Assembly (NCBI GenBank): GCA_023436745.1
Contig: JAEZHZ010000275.1
Span: forward strand, 1 to 5,201
Direction: 5' to 3'
Source: Pseudomonadota bacterium
GTDB lineage: Bacteria; Pseudomonadota; Alphaproteobacteria; Rhizobiales; Devosiaceae
Length of the DNA stretch: 5,201 nt
Part shown: positions 1 through 5,201 of the stretch, piece by piece
Numbering within the stretch: the first letter of the stretch is position 1
How the letters are laid out: every line of letters starts with the position of its first letter
Translations under genes and position numbers: made by a program
Notes under the pieces: generated by a model
The model's database searches: none
The model's input: only the letters and a program-made list of their open reading frames with translations
What the model was told of the DNA's origin: nothing

Positions 1-819
1 GTTGGAGCCGAGCCGCTCCACCGTCCGCTCCTGGATCACCCGCTGCACCTTGGCCTGGGCCATGAGCGGCATCGATTCGATCTCGTCCAGCAGCAGCGTG
101 CCGCCATTGGCGAACTCGAACTTGCCCAGCCGCTGCTCCCGCGCCCCGGTGAACGCGCCCGCGTCGTGGCCGAACAGTTCCGATTCGAGCAGCTCCGCCG
201 GGATCGCGGCGCAGTGCACCGCCACGAACGGCCGGCTGGCGCGCTGCGAGAAGTCGTGAAGGCAGCGCGCCACCACTTCCTTGCCGGTCCCGGTCTCGCC
301 CGTGATGATCACGTCGGTGGGGATGGGGGCTAGCGCCCGAACGGCGCGGCGCAGGTCCTCCATCACCGGAGACGAGCCGATCAGCCGCGCCGCCAGTTCG
401 TTCTCCCCGCCGTCCAGCCGTCGCCTCAGGTCCGCCAGTTCCCGCTTGAGCGCGGCCTGGCTCACGGCTCGGCGCAGGCTCGCCACCAGTTGGTCCGGTA
501 CATATGGCTTCTGCAGGAAGTCGAAGGCGCCCGCCCGCATTGCGTCGACCGCCATTGGCACGTCTCCGTGCCCGGTGATCAGGATGACTTCTGCGGGGAT
601 GGCCCGGTCGCGCACCGTGCGCAGCAGCTCAATGCCCGAGAGCCCCGGCATGCGCACATCGCTGAGCACCACGTCTGGGCGGACGTCGTCGAGCATGGCC
701 AGCGCCTCCGCCGTGTTGCTCGCCACCTGGGTGCCAAATCCCGACAGCCGCAGCCACTGGGCCAGCGCCGTGCGCACCATTTCCTCGTCGTCGACGATCA
801 GGACGGTCGGTTCGCTCAT
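1..819 (-). CDS. Sigma-54-dependent response regulator, DctD/NtrC type (C-terminus missing)
   Basis: This is a cytoplasmic transcription activator that, once phosphorylated, drives open-complex formation by sigma-54 RNA polymerase. 273 residues are visible; the gene runs off the left edge. The receiver domain (about 5-120) is intact: acidic pair D10/D11, phospho-acceptor D54 in DVRMPG, T82 and K104 in the KP motif. A linker leads to the AAA+ domain (from about 145) with Walker A GETGTGKE (174-181), the sigma-54-contacting loop GAFTGA (221-226) and Walker B TLLLDE (241-246). The rest of the AAA+ domain and the expected Fis-type helix-turn-helix lie outside the window. The ATG at 819-817 overlaps the kinase stop codon as ATGA, so the two proteins are probably translationally coupled. 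The ITGHGD and AFDFLQKP signatures resemble the C4-dicarboxylate regulator DctD. The family call is firm. The target, the divergent tct operon, is inferred from the sigma-54 promoter next door. Confidence 0.95.
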   Translation of the reverse strand, partial: MSEPTVLIVDDEEMVRTALAQWLRLSGFGTQVASNTAEALAMLDDVRPDVVLSDVRMPGLSGIELLRTVRDRAIPAEVILITGHGDVPMAVDAMRAGAFDFLQKPYVPDQLVASLRRAVSQAALKRELADLRRRLDGGENELAARLIGSSPVMEDLRRAVRALAPIPTDVIITGETGTGKEVVARCLHDFSQRASRPFVAVHCAAIPAELLESELFGHDAGAFTGAREQRLGKFEFANGGTLLLDEIESMPLMAQAKVQRVIQERTVERLGSN

Positions 820-2678
820 GCGGTGATACTCTCGCTGCTTGCCGCAGCTGCCATGAGCGGCAGCCGCACGGTGAAGGTGGCCCCGTGCCCGGGCCGGCTG
901 CGCACCGAGATCGTGCCGCCGAGATCGCGCACCAGCCCGTAGGAGATGGAAAGCCCGAGCCCGAGTCCCCGGCCGGCCTCCTTGGTGGAATAGAACGGGT
1001 CGAACAGGTTCGACACCTCTGCAGCGGCGACGCCAATGCCGGTATCCGACACCTCGATCGCAACCTGCCCGCCTTCGTCCTCGATGCCGATCGACAGCAC
1101 CCGCACCGATGCGTGCTCCATGGCGTCGGCTGCGTTGGTGATGAGGTTGATCATCACCTGCTCGAGATGAACCGGGTTTCCCCGCACCGTCATCGCCCGT
1201 GGCGGACGCTGGTATTCGGTATCCACCCCGAACGCCCGCAGCTTGTGGTCCACCAGGTCGAGCGCATTGCTGATCACGCTCGTCAGGTCTGCCTCCATCG
1301 GGGCAGCGCTCTGCTTGCGGGAAAAGGTCTTGAGATGGCCGGTGAGCCCCGCCAGGCGGTCCACCACCTTGTCCATGGTGGCCAGGAGGCTGCCGATCTC
1401 GGCATCCTGTCGTTGCGCCGCCAGCAGCTTGGCGCTGGCAAGGTGCGTAGTCAGCGCCGCCACCGGCTGGCTCACTTCATGTGCAACGCCCGCCAGCGCC
1501 TGCCCGAGGCTTGCGAGTTTCGCTGCCTGCACAAGGCTCGCCTGCGTCTCCGCCTGCGCCTTCTCTGCAGCGACGCGCTCCGCGATCTCCGCCCGCAGGG
1601 CCTCGTTGACGATGTGCAGATCCTCGGTGCGTTCGGCCACCCGCTGTTCCAGCCGCTCGTGGTCGGCCAGCCGCTGGGCAATCTGCCGTCTTCGCTGCAT
1701 CAGCAGCACGACGAGCAGCAGCAGGGCTGCAGTGCCGAGCGCGGCGGCGCCGGCAGTGGTGACGGCACCGGCGTGGAGCGGTGCCAATGGGGTGAACGAC
1801 GCCAGCCGCCAGCCATGCTTGGGCAGTCTCAGTTCGCGCAGCAGGAAATAGCCGGACGTCTCCGGATCGTTCCCGGCAATATGGGCAAACTCCGCCCCCC
1901 GTGACGGCCAGCGGTCGGTGATGATGCCGACGTTCTCGATGCCGGCGTCGCCATAGCGCTGCTCGGTGGCCGCCGCCTCCACCCGGTCGCCCGGGATGGT
2001 CTTGAGCGGCCGGTAGCGCCAGTCTGGCCGCGTCGACAGGATGGAGACGTCGTTGACGTCGAGGATGGCGATGAGCTCGCCTGACCGCCACCACGTCGCC
2101 TCGATCTCGCCGAGGTTGATCTTGGAGACCGCAACGCCCAGCGGCCCGTCCGGCCCGTCCACCCTCTGCGACAGAAACTGCCCCGGCACATTGGTGGAGA
2201 TGCCGAACGCATAGTACTCCGCGTTGCCGTCCTCCATGGCGTCGGCAAAATAGGGTCGAAACACATAGTTGGTGCCGACCAGGCTGGTCAGCGTCCACCA
2301 GTTACTGGCCGCCACCACTGCGCCGGTGCCGTCCATCAGGAACAGTTCGCTCGCCCCCGCGGTCTCGTTCAGCTTGCTGAGAAAGCCGTTTGCGGCCTCG
2401 ATTGCCTGCGGGTCCCCTGGGTCCTCGAGCGCTGCCCGTGTCTCGCCCGCCTGCGAGATGGCCACCGGCAGGTAGTGGAAGCGCTCGATGATGGCCTCGA
2501 GTGTGCGGTCGAACAGGGCCAGTCGCCGCTGGGCGCCATCCCCGGCTTCCGAGATGGCCCTTGAAAGCGTCACCTCATAGGCGATCCAGCCGACCAGCAG
2601 CATTGCTGCCAGTCCGCCACCCAGCAGCGCCAGATGGTGCCGCTCGACGCGCAAACTCTGAACGCCCCTCCAACCCAA
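816..2678 (-). CDS. DctB-type sensor histidine kinase
   Basis: Inner-membrane kinase expected to sense an extracytoplasmic carboxylate and phosphorylate the regulator encoded just downstream. Numbering from the TTG at 2678-2676 gives 620 residues, normal for DctB. TM1 is about 16-34. A periplasmic double-PDC (dCache) sensor of about 270 residues follows, with RPYF (141-144) and YYAFG (155-159) as in DctB. TM2 is about 305-327, then a charged coiled coil (about 333-385) with no PAS domain. The H-box has phospho-acceptor H400 in AHEVSQP; DctB proteins usually read HELNQP there. The ATPase domain has N-box NLITNAADAM (511-520), G1 DTGIG (545-549), F-box DPFYSTKE (560-567) and G2 GRGLGLGLS (569-577). 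The start is uncertain. The TTG at 2678 has AGGAG six bases upstream; a second in-frame TTG at 2654 follows GGAGGGG; an ATG at 2603 would cut into TM1; an ATG at 2780 would add 34 residues unlike the family. The frame stays open far upstream, antisense to tctC, which has no meaning. Confidence 0.93.
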   Translation of the reverse strand: MGWRGVQSLRVERHHLALLGGGLAAMLLVGWIAYEVTLSRAISEAGDGAQRRLALFDRTLEAIIERFHYLPVAISQAGETRAALEDPGDPQAIEAANGFLSKLNETAGASELFLMDGTGAVVAASNWWTLTSLVGTNYVFRPYFADAMEDGNAEYYAFGISTNVPGQFLSQRVDGPDGPLGVAVSKINLGEIEATWWRSGELIAILDVNDVSILSTRPDWRYRPLKTIPGDRVEAAATEQRYGDAGIENVGIITDRWPSRGAEFAHIAGNDPETSGYFLLRELRLPKHGWRLASFTPLAPLHAGAVTTAGAAALGTAALLLLVVLLMQRRRQIAQRLADHERLEQRVAERTEDLHIVNEALRAEIAERVAAEKAQAETQASLVQAAKLASLGQALAGVAHEVSQPVAALTTHLASAKLLAAQRQDAEIGSLLATMDKVVDRLAGLTGHLKTFSRKQSAAPMEADLTSVISNALDLVDHKLRAFGVDTEYQRPPRAMTVRGNPVHLEQVMINLITNAADAMEHASVRVLSIGIEDEGGQVAIEVSDTGIGVAAAEVSNLFDPFYSTKEAGRGLGLGLSISYGLVRDLGGTISVRSRPGHGATFTVRLPLMAAAASSESITA

Positions 2679-2699
2679 GCACGGCTCCTCTGGAGGCGT

Positions 2700-2715
2700 C
2701 GGCAAGATGTTGCCG
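2700..2715. promoter_or_regulatory. Candidate activator operator 1 (16-bp palindrome)
   Basis: CGGCAAGATGTTGCCG is a perfect inverted repeat with 6-bp arms and a 4-bp spacer. It is centred about 120 bp upstream of the transcription start predicted from the sigma-54 promoter. Activators of the NtrC/DctD family typically bind dyads at about this distance. A second, imperfect copy of the same design lies 33 bp downstream. Assignment to the DctD-like regulator is inference from position and symmetry. Confidence 0.5.
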
Positions 2716-2732
2716 GCGACTTGCGGACAGAT

Positions 2733-2748
2733 GAGCAACTTTTTGCCG
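2733..2748. promoter_or_regulatory. Candidate activator operator 2 (imperfect copy of operator 1)
   Basis: GAGCAACTTTTTGCCG matches operator 1 at 11 of 16 positions and keeps its GCAA-N4-TTGC core with the same 4-bp spacer. The centres are 33 bp apart, close to three helical turns, so the two sites would face the same side of the DNA. It lies about 87 bp upstream of the predicted start. Alternative reading: CAA-N4-TTG also partly fits the IHF consensus, with 7 of 9 fixed positions, but the flank is not AT-rich. Confidence 0.42.
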
Positions 2749-2766
2749 ACAGCGCCAGCGCTATCG
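2747..2766. promoter_or_regulatory. 20-bp dyad of unknown role upstream of the tctC promoter
   Basis: CGACAGCGCCAGCGCTATCG pairs at 8 of 9 positions around a 2-bp centre, with an uninterrupted AGCGC/GCGCT core. It abuts operator 2 and sits 35 bp upstream of the sigma-54 -24 element. It differs in sequence from the two GCAA-N4-TTGC sites, so it may bind another protein, may serve the divergent kinase promoter, or may be chance in GC-rich DNA. Confidence 0.25.
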
Positions 2767-2801
2767 CGGCGAAAGTGCATGGCTGCCCTGCGCCCGTTGC
2801 G

Positions 2802-2817
2802 TGGCACGCCGTTTGCT
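2802..2817 (+). promoter_or_regulatory. Sigma-54 (-24/-12) promoter for tctCBA
   Basis: TGGCACGCCGTTTGCT matches the sigma-54 consensus TGGCACG-N4-TTGCW at every fixed position. The invariant GG (2803-2804) and GC (2815-2816) start 12 bp apart, the required spacing. Transcription should begin near 2828-2830, giving a leader of about 45 nt before the tctC ATG. It points away from the gene for a GAFTGA-containing activator, which independently supports sigma-54 control. No convincing sigma-70-type promoter was seen for either direction in this intergenic region. Confidence 0.88.
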
Positions 2818-2860
2818 ACCTCCATTGCAGGCCCGCGGAGGCATCGGGCCACCCAACACG

Positions 2861-2867
2861 GGAGGAG
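2861..2867 (+). promoter_or_regulatory. Strong ribosome binding site of tctC
   Basis: GGAGGAG lies six bases before the ATG at 2874. This fixes the tctC start, because the open frame continues upstream and earlier in-frame starts lack such a site and would not yield a signal peptide at the N-terminus. Confidence 0.85.
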
Positions 2868-2873
2868 AAACCA

Positions 2874-3857
2874 ATGAACAAGACAACCAGCCTGATCGCT
2901 GCGGCCCTCGTCGCCGGCACTGCCCTGGCGGCCCCATCGGCCATGGCGCAGGAATACCCCGCCCAACCCATCACGATCGTGGTGCCATTCTCGGCCGGCG
3001 GCCCCACCGACACCGTGACGCGTCTCGTGGCGGCGGCGATGAGCGACGACCTCGGCCAGCAGGTGGTCGTGCAGAATGTTGGCGGCGCTGGTGGTACCCT
3101 GGGCGCGGGTCAGGTCGCGGCCGCCCCCAACGACGGCTATACGCTGCTGCTGCACCATATCGGCATGTCGACGGCGCCCGCTCTCTACGCCAGCCTGCCT
3201 TACGATCCGACCACCGACTTCGCCACGATCGGCCTCGTCACCGAGGTGCCGATGACCATCGTCGCCCGCAAGGACTTCGAGCCACAGACGCTCGAAGACC
3301 TGATCGCCTACGTCAAGGAGAACGGCGAGAACGTCACCTATGCCAATGCCGGCATCGGTGCCGCGAGCCAGCTCTGTGGCCTGCTGTTCATGGACGCTCT
3401 CGACACCCAGATGACCGAGGTGCCGTATCAGGGCACCGGCCCGGCCATGACGGACCTGCTCGGCGGTCAGATCGACATGATGTGCGACCAGACCACCAAC
3501 ACCACGTCCCAGATCCAGGCCGGCGAGATCAAGGCCTACGCAGTCACCACTGCGGACCGCATCGATGTGCTGCCCGATGTGCCGACCATGGCCGAGGGCG
3601 GCATCGAGAACTTCGAACTGGCCATCTGGCACGGGCTCTACGCCCCGGCCGGTACCGATCCTGCCATCATCGAGCGCCTCACCCAGTCGCTGCAGGTGGC
3701 GCTTGCCGACGAGAGTGTGGCCACCAGCTTTGCCGATCTCGGCACTGCTCCTGTCAGTGCGGAGGATGCCACCCCCGAGGCGCTGGCTCAGCGGCTGGAG
3801 GAGCAGATCGCCCTGTGGGGTGAGGTGATCGCCGCCGCCGGCGTCTCTGCGCAATAG
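2874..3857 (+). CDS. tctC: Tripartite tricarboxylate transporter substrate-binding protein (TctC/Bug family)
   Basis: Periplasmic receptor that captures a carboxylate and delivers it to the TctAB membrane complex. It has 327 residues, typical of the family. The Sec signal peptide has K3, a hydrophobic core at about 7-20 and an AMA cleavage site after A25, leaving mature QEYP. Family signatures are PFSAGGPTDT (38-47), NVGGAGGTLGA (68-78), the ligand-loop region LLLHHIGMS (91-99), LPYDP (108-112), TYANAGIGAAS (155-165) and PYQGTGPAM (184-192). The HHIGM and MCDQTTN motifs recall the BugD branch (BugD of Bordetella binds aspartate), but I would not infer the ligand from that. The only two cysteines, C168 and C204, may form a disulfide. 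It is first in the operon behind a sigma-54 promoter and is separated from tctB by a 59-nt gap holding a strong hairpin. Confidence 0.96.
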   Translation: MNKTTSLIAAALVAGTALAAPSAMAQEYPAQPITIVVPFSAGGPTDTVTRLVAAAMSDDLGQQVVVQNVGGAGGTLGAGQVAAAPNDGYTLLLHHIGMSTAPALYASLPYDPTTDFATIGLVTEVPMTIVARKDFEPQTLEDLIAYVKENGENVTYANAGIGAASQLCGLLFMDALDTQMTEVPYQGTGPAMTDLLGGQIDMMCDQTTNTTSQIQAGEIKAYAVTTADRIDVLPDVPTMAEGGIENFELAIWHGLYAPAGTDPAIIERLTQSLQVALADESVATSFADLGTAPVSAEDATPEALAQRLEEQIALWGEVIAAAGVSAQ

Positions 3858-3869
3858 GCGCTTTGAACC

Positions 3870-3896
3870 GGTCTCCGGCCTTAGCGGCCGGGGACC
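3870..3896 (+). promoter_or_regulatory. Intercistronic stem-loop between tctC and tctB
   Basis: GGTCTCCGGCC (3870-3880) pairs with GGCCGGGGACC (3886-3896) around a TTAGC loop. This makes an 11-bp stem with one G-U pair in the RNA. No U-run follows, so it is not a classical intrinsic terminator. It starts 13 nt after the tctC stop and ends 20 nt before tctB. Hairpins in this position in transporter operons often protect the upstream binding-protein mRNA from 3' decay or reduce downstream expression; here that role is inference. Confidence 0.6.
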
Positions 3897-3916
3897 TGCT
3901 GCACCAGGGGGGAGAA

Positions 3917-4378
3917 ATGGTGGTCAACGCTTCCAGGAACGATCTGGCCTCGGCGGCCATGTTCATCGCTTTCGGCTCGTACTTCGCGCTCGAGGCCACG
4001 CGGTACGAGTTCGGCACGCCGTTCCGCATGGGGCCGGGCTTCATGCCGGTGGTGCTCGGCGGCATACTGGTGCTGCTTGGTGTGGCCGTCGCGATCAAGG
4101 GGCTGAACCATCCTGACGCCGACGCCCCGCCACCATGGCCATGGCGCGGCATCGCCCTGGTTCTCGGCACCATCGTGTTCTTCGCAGCCACCATTCGTGG
4201 GCTGGGCTTCATTCCCGTGGTGCTGATCTCGGGCTTCCTGACCGCACTGTCCAGCCGCCGCAACAACATGCTGTCCGCGCTGGTGATCAGCGTCGGCCTC
4301 TGCGTGCTGTGCTTTCTGATCTTCGTGGTCGGGCTGGGGCTTCTGGTGCCCTGGTTCGGGCCGTGGCTGCGATTCTAG
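3917..4378 (+). CDS. tctB: Tripartite tricarboxylate transporter small membrane subunit TctB
   Basis: Small integral-membrane subunit that pairs with TctA in the carboxylate symporter. It has 153 residues, within the normal family range. The conserved RMGPGFMP motif (37-44) follows the first membrane helix (about 10-27). Further hydrophobic segments are about 43-61, 78-93, 96-111 and 118-147; the last is long and may form two short helices. The loop at about 62-77 is polar and proline-rich. Starts: GGGGGGAG ends only two bases before the ATG at 3917, whereas the GTG at 3920 has a better spacing of five bases, so the protein may start one residue later. An upstream in-frame TTG at 3863 lies before the hairpin and has no ribosome site, so it was not used. 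The stop codon overlaps the tctA ribosome binding site. The sequence is poorly conserved in this family, so the call rests on the MGPGF motif, size, hydropathy and position between tctC and tctA. Confidence 0.93.
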   Translation: MVVNASRNDLASAAMFIAFGSYFALEATRYEFGTPFRMGPGFMPVVLGGILVLLGVAVAIKGLNHPDADAPPPWPWRGIALVLGTIVFFAATIRGLGFIPVVLISGFLTALSSRRNNMLSALVISVGLCVLCFLIFVVGLGLLVPWFGPWLRF

Positions 4379-4382
4379 GAGG
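4377..4382 (+). promoter_or_regulatory. tctA ribosome binding site overlapping the tctB stop
   Basis: A perfect AGGAGG shares two bases with the TAG stop of tctB. Two consecutive ATG codons follow, at 4386 and 4389. Spacings are three and six bases, so the second ATG is the likelier start. The overlap suggests that ribosomes finishing tctB feed directly into tctA. Confidence 0.75.
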
Positions 4383-4388
4383 CGCATG

Positions 4389-5201
4389 ATGGATCTGATT
4401 TCTTCCCTTGCGCTGGGCTTCACCGTCGCGCTCGATCCCGTAAACGTCCTCTACTGCTTCCTCGGCGTGCTGCTCGGCACCCTGGTGGGCGTTCTTCCCG
4501 GCATCGGCCCCACGGCCACCATCGCGATGCTGCTGCCGATCACCTTCACGCTCAACGCCGAAACGGCCCTGATCATGCTGGCCGGCATCTACTATGGCGC
4601 CCAGTATGGCGGCTCAACCACCGCGATCCTCATCAACCTGCCGGGCGAGTCTTCGGCGGCAGTCACCGCCATCGACGGCTACCAGATGGCACGGCAGGGC
4701 AGGGCCGGTCCTGCATTGGCTTCAGCCGCGATCGGCTCGTTCTTCGCCGGCTCGGTCGCGACGCTCCTGCTCGCCTTCTTCGCCCCGCCCCTGGCCCGCG
4801 CAGCCCTGAACTTCGGGGCGCCCGAATACTTCTCGCTGATCGTGCTGGGCCTGCTTGTCTCCATTGCCCTCGCTCATGGCTCGATCCTGAAGGCGCTGGG
4901 CATGATCGTGCTTGGCCTGCTGCTCGGCATGGTCGGGCAGGACATCTACACCGGCCAGCCGCGCTTCACCTTCGGGGTGCGCGAACTATTCGGCGGGCTC
5001 AATTTCGTCGCCGTGGCGGTGGGCGTGTTCGGCATCGCCGAGATCCTCCGCAACCTTGAGCGCGAGAACGAGCGCGAGGTGGGTGTGAAGAAGGTGTCGA
5101 ACCTCTGGCTCACCCGCGAGGACATGCGCCGCATCGTCATGCCCATCATCCGGGGCACCGGCATCGGCTCCGTCCTCGGCATCCTGCCGGGCGGAGGGCA
5201 C
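4389..5201 (+). CDS. tctA: Tripartite tricarboxylate transporter large membrane subunit TctA (C-terminus missing)
   Basis: Multi-pass membrane protein that forms the translocation pathway of the carboxylate symporter. The first 271 residues are present, a little over half of the usual 500 or so, and the gene runs off the right edge. The opening MDLISSLALGF is typical of TctA. Conserved signatures are LPGIGP (36-41), YYGAQYGGSTTA (68-79) and NLPGE (83-87), followed by DGYQMARQGRAGPAL. Several long hydrophobic stretches alternate with short polar loops. One charged cytoplasmic-type segment, with NLERENERE near 220, precedes the last visible helix. The visible part ends at LPGGG (266-270), which mirrors the early LPGIG motif and marks the start of the second half of the family's internal repeat. 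No frameshift is visible. The start is placed at the second of two adjacent ATGs because of ribosome-site spacing; the first would add one methionine. Confidence 0.96.
   Translation, partial: MDLISSLALGFTVALDPVNVLYCFLGVLLGTLVGVLPGIGPTATIAMLLPITFTLNAETALIMLAGIYYGAQYGGSTTAILINLPGESSAAVTAIDGYQMARQGRAGPALASAAIGSFFAGSVATLLLAFFAPPLARAALNFGAPEYFSLIVLGLLVSIALAHGSILKALGMIVLGLLLGMVGQDIYTGQPRFTFGVRELFGGLNFVAVAVGVFGIAEILRNLERENEREVGVKKVSNLWLTREDMRRIVMPIIRGTGIGSVLGILPGGGH

Noticed and set aside
885..1904. Plus-strand open frame of 339 codons opposite the kinase gene.
   Set aside because: Low-complexity Arg/His/Leu/Gln composition, no ribosome site and no recognisable motif; it is a shadow of the kinase.
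2830..2850. GGCCC/GGGCC inverted repeat in the tctC leader.
   Set aside because: Only five pairs with an 11-nt loop, and it does not cover the ribosome site. Such repeats are expected by chance at this GC content.
2801..3823. Plus-strand open frame of 340 codons in another frame over tctC.
   Set aside because: Arg/His-rich shadow of tctC, which has a signal peptide, ribosome site and family motifs in its own frame.
2679..3854. The kinase frame stays open for about 390 more codons upstream, antisense to tctC, giving an apparent 1012-residue protein.
   Set aside because: The extra part is rich in Gly, Arg and His with no domain, is the complement of a clear tctC gene, and comes from GC-biased codon positions. 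The real kinase begins at its first membrane helix.
4133..4144. CCATGGCCATGG, a perfect 12-bp palindrome inside tctB.
   Set aside because: It encodes a Pro-Trp-Pro-Trp repeat in the subunit and is explained by codon use; there is no regulatory context.
3754..4423. Minus-strand open frames opposite tctB.
   Set aside because: No domain-like sequence and fully antisense to a membrane-protein gene with its own start signals.
1..5201. Search for CRISPR arrays, tRNA or rRNA genes, insertion-sequence ends, toxin-antitoxin or defence genes.
   Set aside because: No repeated spacers, RNA-gene signatures, transposase motifs or terminal repeats were seen; all long stretches are accounted for by the five genes.

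Overview
This window comes from a GC-rich proteobacterium. GC is about two thirds by eye, and codon third positions are strongly G/C. The gene set (DctB/DctD-type two-component pair, sigma-54 promoter, tripartite tricarboxylate transporter) fits an alphaproteobacterium or betaproteobacterium; I lean to alpha but cannot prove it. There are no RNA genes, mobile elements, CRISPR arrays or long repeats.

Layout: two divergent transcription units share a control region of about 195 bp. On the minus strand, reading leftward, lie a membrane sensor histidine kinase of the DctB type (816-2678) and a sigma-54-activating response regulator of the DctD/NtrC type (1-819, cut by the left edge). Their stop and start codons overlap as ATGA. 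On the plus strand lie tctC (2874-3857, periplasmic binding protein), tctB (3917-4378, small membrane subunit) and tctA (4389-5201, large membrane subunit, cut by the right edge). Together they form a complete-looking tctCBA operon.

How they fit together: the kinase has a large periplasmic sensor region and should detect a carboxylate outside the inner membrane. It would phosphorylate Asp54 of the regulator, whose AAA+ domain carries the GAFTGA loop that contacts sigma-54. The region before tctC contains a full match to the sigma-54 -24/-12 consensus (2802-2817), pointing at tctC. Upstream of it are two similar GCAA-N4-TTGC palindromes exactly 33 bp apart, good candidates for activator sites. 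The inferred circuit is substrate-induced, sigma-54-dependent expression of a tripartite tricarboxylate transporter. The characterised TctD/TctE system that controls tct genes in Salmonella uses an OmpR-type regulator, so this wiring is the most interesting aspect of the window.

A strong 11-bp hairpin between tctC and tctB may help keep the binding protein more abundant than the membrane subunits. The transported substrate cannot be read from the sequence; citrate or another carboxylate, or an acidic amino acid, are all possible.
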